The notes under the pieces are model-generated. The model saw nothing but the letters and a program-made list of their open reading frames with translations. It made no database searches and was not told the origin of the DNA. Below, in pieces: positions 56,519-64,000 of a DNA stretch of 64,000 bases; the first letter of the stretch is position 1, and every line of letters starts with the position of its first letter. The translations under genes and the position numbers were made by a program. Source of the DNA: Clostridium sp. CAG:452 (GTDB taxonomy: Bacteria; Bacillota; Clostridia; TANB77; CAG-508); contig FR893523.1 in assembly GCA_000434035.1 (NCBI GenBank), forward strand, positions 72,503 through 136,502, given 5' to 3'.

Positions 56519-57674
56519 ATGCCGAAGATAAATAAGGAAAACAAAACATATAAATCTTTTGATTTTACATTGTTTATTACTGTAATTTTATTATTATCAT
56601 TAGGAGTAACAATGGTATTATCAGCAAGTTCTCCATCATCACTTGCAACAACGGGAAGTAGTTATACATATGTAAAAAAGCAAGCTTTTTGTGCTGTGCT
56701 TGGAGTGGCATTAATGCTTATAATATCAAAAATTGATTACAGAAAATATCAAAGATTTTATAAAATTGCATATGTTGTTTCTCTTTTTATATTATTATTA
56801 GTTTTAGTGCCAGGACTTCGGAAAAGAGGTAAACGGTGCAAGACGTTGGATAAAAAATGTTCCAATAGTTTCATCATTTCAACCATCAGAAATTACAAAA
56901 ATAGGAATAATATTATTTTTTGCGGCATATCTAACAAAACATAAAAATGAGCTAAAAGATGTATGGAAGGGATTTATAAAACCAATAGTATTTTTCGTAT
57001 TACCAATTGTGGGAGTATTGCTAGGAGTACAATCACATCTTAGTGCTTCACTTGTTATAATAGCAGTTGTGTCTATAATGATGATTGTAGCGGGATGTAA
57101 AATATCACATTTTTTAACACTAGGAGTTTTAGGAGGAACAGCAGGAGGAATAGGATTATATATATTGGCAAAATTCTTCAAAAAAGGAGGATATAGACTA
57201 ACAAGAATAATATCATTTTTAAATCCATGGGATTATGCTCAAGATGAAGGATGGCAAATTATTCAAAGTTTATATGCAATAGGTTCAGGAGGACTTTTTG
57301 GAGTAGGACTAGGAAATAGTAAACAAAAATATTTATACATATCAGAACCACACAATGACTTTATATTTGCAGTACTAGCAGAAGAGTTAGGATTTATTGG
57401 TTGTGTGGCTGTTATAGTTTTATTTGGAATATTTATTTGGAGAGGAATATTAATTGCAATGAAAGCTCCAGATATGTTTGGAAGTTTACTTGCAACAGGA
57501 ATAACCTCATTAATAGGAATACAAGCAATAATAAATATAGCGGTTGTAACATCTTCTATACCAGTAACAGGTATGGCGCTTCCGTTTTTTAGCTATGGAG
57601 GAACATCACTTATAATTCTATTATGTGCAGTAGGCGTATTGCTGAATATATCAAGGCAGAGTCAGAAAATATAA
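56519..57674 (+). CDS. ftsW: SEDS-family peptidoglycan polymerase FtsW, one +1 frameshift
   Basis: Joined product of 384 residues with about ten membrane helices. Family blocks: VTMVLSASSPSS at the N-terminus, GKEVNGARRWIKN, SFQPSEITKIG, IGSGGLFGVGLGNSKQKYLY, EPHNDFIFAVLAEELGFIG and GMALPFFSYGGTSLI. The break at 56819 (VLVPGL-GKEVNGARRW) is repaired by skipping one C and joins the helices to the conserved NGARRW loop. It follows mraY by 27 nt, with GGAAGG before the ATG. Confidence 0.92.
56819..56822 (+). other. +1 recoding site CGGA (ftsW)
   Basis: Zero frame GGA-CTT-CGG-AAA; skipping C gives CTT-GGA-AAA (GLGKEVNGARRW). The CGG at 56834 a few codons on spans AAC-GGT and causes no break. Confidence 0.9.
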
Positions 57675-57681
57675 AAACAAT

Positions 57682-57792
57682 AAATTGGAATTTGTTTAGT
57701 TCCGGATGAATTCAGGACAGTCCCCAAAATCCCCAGGTTTGGTGATTTTAAGGGACAGTCCCTGGAATTCCTCCTCACACAAACTACAATTT
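57682..57792. mobile_element. 111-bp MITE-like element, copy C, inverted
   Basis: Same length and core as copies A and B but in the opposite orientation. The left terminal repeat is AAATTGGAATTTGT and the right is slightly diverged (ACAAACTACAATTT). It lies between ftsW and murG and its right end abuts the murG ribosome site. Confidence 0.72.
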
Positions 57793-57806
57793 ACGGAGGT
57801 AATAAA

Positions 57807-58922
57807 ATGAAAGTAATAATTGCAGCAGCACAAACAGGAGGGCACATTAATCCAGGAATTGCAATTGCAAATAAAATAAAAGAAAAAAATAGAAATGCTA
57901 GAATAATGTTTATTGGAACAACTAGAGGACTAGAAAATGATTTAGTTCCAAGGGCAGGTTATGAATTAAAAACAATAGATGCTTATGGCATAAATAGAAA
58001 AATAAGCATAAGCAATATAAAAAATATGTTTAAAACATTAAAGGGCTTTGGAGAGGCAAAAAAGATTGTAAAAGATTTTAATCCAGATATTGTAATAGGT
58101 ACAGGAGGATTTATTTGTGGGCCAACAATTATGGCTGCAAAAAAATATAAAATACCAACATTGCTACATGAAAGTAATGCCTTTCCAGGAGTAGCAACTA
58201 AAATGCTTGCAAAAAAGGTTGATACAATTTTGGTAGGTTTTGAAGAAGCAAAGCAAAGATTACCAAAAGCAAAAAATGTAGTAGTAACAGGAACACCAAC
58301 AAAAATAAAAGGAATAGCAATGTCACAAGCACAAAAAGATATTATAAAAAAAGGAATGGGCTTAAAAAATGATTTGCCAGTTATTTTAATTTTTGGAGGT
58401 AGCCAAGGAGCAAAAACTATTAATGAAACATTAAAAGATATAATACTAAGCAAATTAAACAAAGATTATCAGATAATTTGGGCGTCAGGTCCTAAACAAT
58501 ATGATGTAATAAAACAAGAACTAAAAGAGAAAAAAATAAATATTAATCAAATAGAAAATGTCAAGATTATACCATATATTTATAATATGGAAGAGGTAAT
58601 GAATGTAGCAGATATAATAGTTTCAAGAAGTGGGGCTATGACAATTACAGAGATAGCTAAAATTGGAAAACCAGCAATATTTATTCCATTCCCATTTGCA
58701 ACCGAAAATCATCAAGAGTATAATGCTAAAGTATTAGAAAAAGTGGGAGCAGCAAGAATAATATTAGATAAAGATCTAAATGCACAAAGTTTATCTAATA
58801 CAATAGAAGAGATGCTAAAAGATAAAAACAAACTTGAACAAATGGGACAAAATGCAAAAAAAGTATCTGTAAATTATGTAGAAGACAAAATATATGAAGA
58901 AATAGAAAAAATTATTAAATAA
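57807..58922 (+). CDS. murG: Lipid I N-acetylglucosaminyltransferase
   Basis: 371 residues; converts lipid I to lipid II at the inner membrane face. The start region AAAQTGGHINPGIAIANKI carries the donor-binding GGH, then GTGGFICGPT, HESNAFPGVATK, FGGSQGAKTINE and SRSGAMTITEIAKIGKPAIF. GGAGG precedes the ATG. No in-frame CGG. Confidence 0.95.
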   Translation: MKVIIAAAQTGGHINPGIAIANKIKEKNRNARIMFIGTTRGLENDLVPRAGYELKTIDAYGINRKISISNIKNMFKTLKGFGEAKKIVKDFNPDIVIGTGGFICGPTIMAAKKYKIPTLLHESNAFPGVATKMLAKKVDTILVGFEEAKQRLPKAKNVVVTGTPTKIKGIAMSQAQKDIIKKGMGLKNDLPVILIFGGSQGAKTINETLKDIILSKLNKDYQIIWASGPKQYDVIKQELKEKKININQIENVKIIPYIYNMEEVMNVADIIVSRSGAMTITEIAKIGKPAIFIPFPFATENHQEYNAKVLEKVGAARIILDKDLNAQSLSNTIEEMLKDKNKLEQMGQNAKKVSVNYVEDKIYEEIEKIIK

Positions 58923-58954
58923 AATCCAAATTTTCAAAGAAAGGAGGACAAGCC

Positions 58955-59632
58955 ATAGATATAGAAAGATTAGAACAAAACATAAGGTATACATTTAAAA
59001 ACAAAGAACTACTAAAAACCGCATTAACACATACTTCGTATGCACATGAAAAAAAAGTAGAAAGTAATGAAAAACTAGAATTTTTAGGCGATAGTATATT
59101 AGAGTTTGTAACAAGTAATTATTTATATAATAATTATAGAAAACTAAAAGAAGGAGAAATGACTAAAGTTAGAGCTTCTGTTGTTTGTGAAAGCAGTCTT
59201 TATCAAGTTGCTTTAAAGCATAATTTTAGTGATTTCTTAAAACTAGGGAAAAGCGAAATAGCATGTGGAGGAAATAAAAAACCAGCGATACTTGCAGATA
59301 GTGTAGAATCAGTAATTGCTGCAATATATGAAGATTCAAACTTAGAAAATGCAGAAAAATTTATAATAGAAAATTTAAAAGATCAAATAGAAATTGCAAG
59401 CAAACATGTAGGAATGAAAGATTATAAAACAGTTTTACAAGAAAAACTACAAATACATGGAAATGTAAAAATTGAATATACAGTAATTGATGAAAAAGGA
59501 CCAGATCATAATAAGACTTTTGTAGTAGAAGTAAAATGTGATGGGAAACATTTAGCAATTGGACAAGGTAGTACTAAAAAGGCAGCAGAAATGGAAGCTG
59601 CACATAATGCATTGGAGGGAAAAAATGAGTGA
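58955..59632 (+). CDS. rnc: Ribonuclease III with an AUA start codon
   Basis: 225 residues. The family N-terminus (ERLEQNIRYTFKNKELLKTA) runs back only to ATA at 58955. Between the in-frame stop at 58919 and conserved protein there is no ATG, GTG or TTG, and ATA lies 7 nt after AAAGGAGG, the right spacing for a start. The catalytic signature is NEKLEFLGDSILEF and a second acidic site is LADSVESVIAAIYED. The C-terminal double-stranded RNA-binding domain reads PDHNKTFVVEVKCDG, then GQGSTKKAAEMEAA. It overlaps the next gene by 8 nt. Confidence 0.9.
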   Translation: MDIERLEQNIRYTFKNKELLKTALTHTSYAHEKKVESNEKLEFLGDSILEFVTSNYLYNNYRKLKEGEMTKVRASVVCESSLYQVALKHNFSDFLKLGKSEIACGGNKKPAILADSVESVIAAIYEDSNLENAEKFIIENLKDQIEIASKHVGMKDYKTVLQEKLQIHGNVKIEYTVIDEKGPDHNKTFVVEVKCDGKHLAIGQGSTKKAAEMEAAHNALEGKNE

Positions 59633-60680
59633 ACAATACATAATACCAATATTTGTACCACATTTAGGTTGCCCAAATGATTGTACTTTTTGTAATCAAA
59701 AAAGTATAAGTGGACAAACTAAGCAGGTAACAGCAGAGGATGTAAAACAAACAATAGAAGAATATTTAAAAAGTTTTAAAGATGAAAGTCTTCATAAAGA
59801 AGTAGCATTTTTTGGAGGAAGTTTTACAGGAATAGATGAAGCTAAACAAGAGGAACTTTTGGAAGCTGCATATGAATTTGTGAAAAATAAACAAATTCAA
59901 TCTATAAGAATTTCAACTAGACCAGATTATATAGATAAAGAAAAATTAAAATTACTAAAAAAATATGGTGTAAAAACAATAGAATTAGGAGTTCAATCAA
60001 CAAATGACTATATATTAAAAAAATGCAAAAGAGGACATACTTTTGAAGATGTAAAAAAAGCATCAAAATTAATAAGAAAGCATGGATTTGTATTAGGACA
60101 TCAAATGATGATAGGACTTCCAGAAAGTACAAAAATAGATGAATTAAATACAGCAAAAGATTTAGCAAAATTAAAACCAAAAATAGTAAGATTATATCCA
60201 GTTCTAGTAATAAAAGGAACGGAATTAGAAAAAGAGTATCAAAATGGAGAATATGAACCAATTCCACTATCACAGGCAGTAGAAAGATGTAAAGAACTAT
60301 ATTATTTCTTTACAAATAAAAAAATTACAGTAATAAGAATGGGATTGCAAAATACTGATATAATTTCTGATCCTAAAAATGCAAAAAGCGAAGTTGTTGC
60401 AGGACCATATCATGAGGCTTTTGGGCAACTAGTAGAAGATAGTATTTGGTATGATTCTATACTTGAAAAAATTAAAAAATTTAATGTAAAAGTTAAGGAA
60501 ATAGAAATAAAAGTAAATCCAGAAAATATAAATAATATTGTTGGACATAAAAAGGAAAATATAAAAAAACTAAAAGATTTATATGATGTGGATACAAAAA
60601 TAATTCAAAGCAAAGAAATTAAACCAGGAAAATTTGAAATAGAAATTTTAAAAACATATACAGATTTTTTAGATGAATAG
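59625..60680 (+). CDS. Radical SAM protein, Elp3-like
   Basis: 351 residues from the ATG at 59625, which overlaps the end of rnc. The cluster motif is CPNDCTFC (Cx3CxxC) in PHLGCPNDCTFCNQ, followed by FFGGSFTGI and IRISTRPDYID. The C-terminal part, with VVAGPYHEAFGQLVEDS, matches stand-alone Elp3-like proteins of Firmicutes that lack the acetyltransferase domain. It is probably a tRNA-modifying or related enzyme; the substrate is not known. Confidence 0.75.
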   Translation: MSEQYIIPIFVPHLGCPNDCTFCNQKSISGQTKQVTAEDVKQTIEEYLKSFKDESLHKEVAFFGGSFTGIDEAKQEELLEAAYEFVKNKQIQSIRISTRPDYIDKEKLKLLKKYGVKTIELGVQSTNDYILKKCKRGHTFEDVKKASKLIRKHGFVLGHQMMIGLPESTKIDELNTAKDLAKLKPKIVRLYPVLVIKGTELEKEYQNGEYEPIPLSQAVERCKELYYFFTNKKITVIRMGLQNTDIISDPKNAKSEVVAGPYHEAFGQLVEDSIWYDSILEKIKKFNVKVKEIEIKVNPENINNIVGHKKENIKKLKDLYDVDTKIIQSKEIKPGKFEIEILKTYTDFLDE

Positions 60681-60687
60681 ATACTTT

Positions 60688-60720
60688 TAAAAACATCCAT
60701 ACTAAGTATGGGTGTTTTTT
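60688..60720 (+). terminator. Hairpin with T tract directly before the YitT-type gene
   Basis: AAAAACATCCATAC and GTATGGGTGTTTTTT arms, ending at the GTG at 60721. Confidence 0.8.
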
Positions 60721-61593
60721 GTGACTAAATTTAAAACAAAAAGAAAAATTATAAAAGTAAAGCGTTTGATAGTACAATTTATTCAAATTGTTGTAGGAAC
60801 TGCCTTGGTTGCAGGATCTACAAGCTTATTCTTACTTCCAAATCAGCTATCCTCAGGAGGCTTTTCTGGTATTGCAACAATTGTGTACTATTTATTAAAC
60901 ATACCACTAGGTACCACAGTACTAGTTTTAAATATTCCACTATTTATAATGTCATTAATAAAAAATGGGAAACACTTTTTCTTAAATGCCATAGTTGGAA
61001 CAGCAGGATTATCAATATTCTTAAATGTATTTGAAAAACTAAAACCAATTACAACAGATAGATTTTTGGCATGCATCTATGGAGGAATAATTGCAGGAAT
61101 AGGAACAGCAGTTATATTAAAGGCAAATGCATCAACAGGAGGAACAGACCTTTTAACACAAATTATAAAAGCATATAAACCTAATATAAGAATTAGCAAT
61201 TTGTTAGTAATATTAGATACTATAATTGTTGCGGCAAACGTTATATTTTTTAAAGAACTAGAAATAGGACTATATTCTGCAATTACAATATATATAATGG
61301 GAAAAATGCTTGATATCTTTTTTGAAGGTATTGATTTTGCAAAAATTGTATATATAATATCACAAAAAAATGATGAAATAGCAGAACAAATAGGAAACCA
61401 GATAAAAAGAGGTAGTACATCTCTTTATGGAAAAGGCATGTATAAAAAACAAGATAGAGAAGTGCTGTTTTGTGTTGCCTCAAGAAATGAAGTAAGAGAA
61501 ATAAGAAAAATAGTAAAAGATATAGATAGCAATGCATTTATAGTAATAACAAATGCAAGAGAAGTATTTGGAGAGGGATTTAAAGAAACATAA
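60721..61593 (+). CDS. YitT-family membrane protein (DUF2179)
   Basis: About 290 residues from GTG 60721; no ribosome site is visible, and a GTG at 60712 in the hairpin is the alternative. Five or six membrane helices follow, with the family LPNQLSSGGFSGIATIVYYL block and NASTGGTDLLTQIIKAY loop. The C-terminal soluble DUF2179 domain reads GRGSTSLYGKG-like and IVKDIDSNAFIVITNAREVF. The function of the family is not settled; transport has been suggested. Confidence 0.88.
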   Translation: MTKFKTKRKIIKVKRLIVQFIQIVVGTALVAGSTSLFLLPNQLSSGGFSGIATIVYYLLNIPLGTTVLVLNIPLFIMSLIKNGKHFFLNAIVGTAGLSIFLNVFEKLKPITTDRFLACIYGGIIAGIGTAVILKANASTGGTDLLTQIIKAYKPNIRISNLLVILDTIIVAANVIFFKELEIGLYSAITIYIMGKMLDIFFEGIDFAKIVYIISQKNDEIAEQIGNQIKRGSTSLYGKGMYKKQDREVLFCVASRNEVREIRKIVKDIDSNAFIVITNAREVFGEGFKET

Positions 61594-61615
61594 ATGGAAA
61601 ATTTTGCATAAACGG

Positions 61616-61644
61616 TTGACAATTATGTAAACATATGCTACAAT
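61616..61644 (+). promoter_or_regulatory. Promoter for the 74-residue repeat protein
   Basis: Perfect TTGACA at 61616-61621, 17-bp spacer, TACAAT at 61639-61644. Confidence 0.85.
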
Positions 61645-61701
61645 AGATATATCGTGGGGAAATATCAAAAGAAAACAATCCATTTCGAAAAGGAGAATAA
61701 A

Positions 61702-61926
61702 ATGAATAATAGAGAAGATTTTATGAAAAGAATAAAGGCAAATATTCCATCAGGAAATTATCCATTTGATGCAGAAGAGATGCTATTAAATGCTGAATTA
61801 AAAACCAAAGAGAAAAATAAGGAAAATGAAAATAATAAAATGACAAGAAGATTAGGAGATTATCCATTTGATGCAGAAGAGATGTTATTAAACACTGAAT
61901 TAAAAAAGATGGAAGAAGGAAGATAG
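61702..61926 (+). CDS. Small protein with two copies of a YPFDAEEMLLN motif
   Basis: 74 residues from the ATG at 61702, 8 nt after AAAAGGAG. The two halves each contain (N/D)YPFDAEEMLLN(A/T)EL, joined by a charged Lys/Glu/Asn linker. It has its own consensus promoter and terminator, so it is likely expressed. No signal peptide or membrane helix. I do not recognise the family. Confidence 0.8.
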   Translation: MNNREDFMKRIKANIPSGNYPFDAEEMLLNAELKTKEKNKENENNKMTRRLGDYPFDAEEMLLNTELKKMEEGR

Positions 61927-61938
61927 AAAGTATTTAGA

Positions 61939-61966
61939 GTGTTGAATCTTATCAACACTTTTTCTT
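61939..61966 (+). terminator. Intrinsic terminator after the small repeat protein
   Basis: AGTGTTGA and TCAACACT arms followed by TTTTC. Confidence 0.8.
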
Positions 61967-61985
61967 TTTATGTACTTTTAAAACA

Positions 61986-62014
61986 TTGTAATTGCCCCAA
62001 AATAGTGCTATAAT
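61986..62014 (+). promoter_or_regulatory. Promoter for mfd
   Basis: TTGTAA at 61986-61991, 17-bp spacer, TATAAT at 62009-62014. Confidence 0.65.
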
Positions 62015-62078
62015 AAAATGTACTTTGTATTTTCTAATATACAAAACTAATTTGAATATAATATAAGAAGAGGTTCTA

Positions 62079-64000
62079 ATGGACGAGTCAATAAAAATAT
62101 TGCCAAATTTTAAGAAATTTAATAGTTACATAGGTGATGTAAAGCAAGGAATAAGCCCAATAATGTTATCTGGGCTTACTGATGTTGCAAAAATTCATTT
62201 TGCATATTCAACATTTTTTTATACAGAAAAACCAATTTGTATAGTAACATATAATGAATTACAAGCAAAAAAGATTATAAAAGACTTACAATATTTTACT
62301 AACAAAGTAGAATATTTTCCAAGAAGAGAAATACTTTCTTATGATTATTTAGCAGAGAGTAAAGATATTTCAAACGAAAGAATAAATTGTTTAAATAATA
62401 TATATAGTAAAAAAGCCAAAATTATAGTAACAACGATAGAAGCGGCTTCTCAAAAAATAGTAACAAAAAATGAATTATATAAAAACATAGTAGAAATAAA
62501 AGAAAATTCAATAATAGAATTAGAAGAGTTAAAGAAAAAATTATTTTACCTGGGTTATGAAAGAAGAGACTTAGTAGAAAATGCAGGAGAATACAGTATA
62601 AGAGGTGGAATAATTGATATTGGTATTACTAAAGAAACAGGTATAAGAATTGAGCTTTGGGGAGACGAAGTAGATTCAATAAGAGAATTTAATATAATGT
62701 CACAAAGATCAACAGAAAAAGTAAAAACAGCAAAAATATATCCAGCAACAGAGTTTGTATTAGAAAGAAATATAGAAGAGGTAATTAGTGACATTTTAAA
62801 TGATTTTGATGAAGAAAAAGTTGCAGAGGATATAGAAGAAATTAAAAATGGGAATTATTTAAGCAAAGTAGATAAATATTTTAATTATTTCTATAAAAAC
62901 AGTGAAACAATAATAGATTATATAAAAGAAAATTATATAATATTTTTAGATGAAATAAGCAAAATAAAAGCGAGATCTGAAAATATAATAAAAGATAATC
63001 AAAATGTAATAAAATCATTAATGGAAAAGAAAAGAACAGTGCCACAGGCCTTAACTAACTTAAATAATTATATTGATTTTTTAGGATTAATAAAAAATAT
63101 ACAAACCATATATTTAGAAAAACAAGATATAGGATTTGTAGATAAACAAAGTATGCATGCAAAAAGAAACGGATATAGTTTTAGCTATAGGGAGGTTAAC
63201 TTTTTTCGTAGTTCAATGGATTTATGTTTTAAGGAAATACAACAAGCACAACACGACAAAAAAACAATAGTAATCCTTACAGGTAATAAAGATAATACAA
63301 AAAAAGTTAAAGATTTATTATTAGAAAAATTAGAAAATTTAAATAATATAACTGTAAAAGAAGGAGAACTTTCATCAGGATTTGAATGCTATGATTTTAA
63401 TCTTTTAGTAATATGTGTAAAAGAATTATTTGCAGTACCACAAAAAAGGAAAAAACTTAGCCAAGATTTTAAACAAGGAGAAACAGTAATATTCTCAGAT
63501 TTAAAAATAGGAGATTATGTTGTTCACAAAACTAATGGTATAGGTGTGTTTATAGGTGTAAATACTATAAAAGCAGATGGAGTTACAAAAGATTATATTA
63601 AAATAAAATATAAAGATGATGATATATTATATATTCCAACAAACAACTTAGATAATATAAGAAAATATATAGGAACAGATTCTAGAGCACCAAAAATAAA
63701 TAGATTAGGTAGCAAAGAATGGGAAAATACAAAACAAAAAGTAAAATCAAATTTAAGAGAAGTAGCACGTGATTTAATAGAATTATATGCAAAAAGAGAA
63801 AAAATAAAAGGCTATGCTTTTTCAAAAGATACAGAATGGCAAAAACAATTTGACAGTAGTTTTGAATATGAAGAAACAGCAGATCAATTAAGAGCAATAC
63901 AAGAACTAAAAACAGATATGGAAAAGCCAAAGCCAATGGATAGATTACTTTGTGGGGATGTTGGATATGGTAAAACAGAAGTAGCAATACGTGGTGCTTT
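62079..64000 (+). CDS. mfd: Transcription-repair coupling factor Mfd, N-terminal 640 residues (runs off the window)
   Basis: The ATG at 62079 opens a frame that stays open to the window end. The UvrB-like N-terminal modules are visible: VTYNELQAKKIIKDL, FPRREILSYDYLAESKDIS, and YERRDLVENAGEYSIRGGII. A CarD-like RNA polymerase-binding domain follows (LKIGDYVVHKTNGIGVFIGV), then the start of the translocase with LLCGDVGYGKTEVAIRGA (Walker A). The protein frees stalled RNA polymerase and recruits UvrA. No in-frame CGG in this part. Confidence 0.93.
   Translation, partial: MDESIKILPNFKKFNSYIGDVKQGISPIMLSGLTDVAKIHFAYSTFFYTEKPICIVTYNELQAKKIIKDLQYFTNKVEYFPRREILSYDYLAESKDISNERINCLNNIYSKKAKIIVTTIEAASQKIVTKNELYKNIVEIKENSIIELEELKKKLFYLGYERRDLVENAGEYSIRGGIIDIGITKETGIRIELWGDEVDSIREFNIMSQRSTEKVKTAKIYPATEFVLERNIEEVISDILNDFDEEKVAEDIEEIKNGNYLSKVDKYFNYFYKNSETIIDYIKENYIIFLDEISKIKARSENIIKDNQNVIKSLMEKKRTVPQALTNLNNYIDFLGLIKNIQTIYLEKQDIGFVDKQSMHAKRNGYSFSYREVNFFRSSMDLCFKEIQQAQHDKKTIVILTGNKDNTKKVKDLLLEKLENLNNITVKEGELSSGFECYDFNLLVICVKELFAVPQKRKKLSQDFKQGETVIFSDLKIGDYVVHKTNGIGVFIGVNTIKADGVTKDYIKIKYKDDDILYIPTNNLDNIRKYIGTDSRAPKINRLGSKEWENTKQKVKSNLREVARDLIELYAKREKIKGYAFSKDTEWQKQFDSSFEYEETADQLRAIQELKTDMEKPKPMDRLLCGDVGYGKTEVAIRGA

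Noticed and set aside
4402..56822. The frame breaks as sequencing or assembly errors
   Set aside because: Random indels would fall at many sequences, mostly homopolymers. All 14 are the same single C before GG, and long A and T runs elsewhere cause no breaks. A motif-specific systematic error cannot be excluded without raw reads, so I list that check.
4402..56822. The broken genes as pseudogenes
   Set aside because: Both sides of every break keep full family motifs; essential genes (mraY, ftsW, ftsI) are included; decay would also produce stops and other indels, and none is seen.
4402..56822. CGG reassigned to another amino acid or to stop
   Set aside because: A reassigned codon would keep the frame. 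Here the frame must change by one base, and downstream stops occur in the zero frame within a few codons at several sites.

Overview
The window is about 64 kb of AT-rich DNA. Every protein gene lies on the + strand; only two tRNA genes are on the - strand. Strong GGAGG ribosome binding sites, consensus sigma-A promoters with 17-bp spacers, U-tract terminators, an [FeFe] hydrogenase, a Spo0E-like protein, CwlD, TrmFO and a Bacillus/Clostridium-type division cluster point to an anaerobic, probably spore-forming Clostridia-type Firmicute. I cannot name the species.

Layout. 51-3750: bifurcating hydrogenase HydB/HydA. 3.8-4.8 kb: a toxin remnant and an L,D-transpeptidase. 5.3-12.8 kb: rpoB and rpoC. 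12.9-20.1 kb: lemA, a TPM-domain gene, prs, rpsU, yqeY, an M16 peptidase pair and lgt. 20.4-35.0 kb: a Spo0E-like gene, then a 14-kb type IV secretion locus (three small two-TM VirB2-like proteins, PrgI/VirB3, a TrsD-like protein, VirB4 ATPase, VirB6-like channel, two VirB8-like candidates, a two-domain wall hydrolase and an acidic protein) with no relaxase, coupling protein or integrase. 35.1-38.2 kb: a CAP-domain protein, a toxin-antitoxin pair, a D,D-carboxypeptidase, tRNA-Cys and tRNA-Gly. 38.6-46.6 kb: a 1682-residue thioester/DUF11 adhesin with a long leader, a membrane-anchored surface protein, a GGDEF-like protein and cwlD. 46.6-49.3 kb: trmFO and two coiled-coil genes. 49.4-58.9 kb: mraZ, rsmH, ftsL-like, ftsI, murE, mraY, ftsW, murG. 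59-64 kb: rnc, a radical SAM gene, a YitT-type gene, a small repeat protein and the start of mfd.

Main observation. Nine genes (L,D-transpeptidase, lgt, the VirB6-like gene, the CAP gene, the D,D-carboxypeptidase, mraZ, ftsI, mraY, ftsW) have broken reading frames at 14 positions. All 14 breaks are identical: the zero frame meets CGG, and skipping the single C restores the conserved protein by reading GGN (glycine). Reading every CGG in the window by eye, I found about 115 others inside genes. All of those straddle codon boundaries, and none is an in-frame arginine codon. CGT, CGC and CGA are used normally. So in this genome in-frame CGG appears not to mean Arg; it marks a +1 frameshift, or equivalently CGGN is a four-base Gly codon. 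Most affected genes make or act on the cell envelope, and several catalytic motifs (SGN of the carboxypeptidase, GQAIGRWGNF of Lgt) cross the shift. The closest parallels I know are the AGG/CCC frameshifts of Perkinsus mitochondria, the Ty1 CUU-AGG-C site, and unassigned CGG in Mycoplasma capricolum.

Other points of interest are an AUA start codon on rnc, evenly spaced MraZ-box repeats, a 111-bp MITE family (one copy supplies the lgt stop codon), terminator-like hairpins abutting start codons, and the orphan secretion locus.
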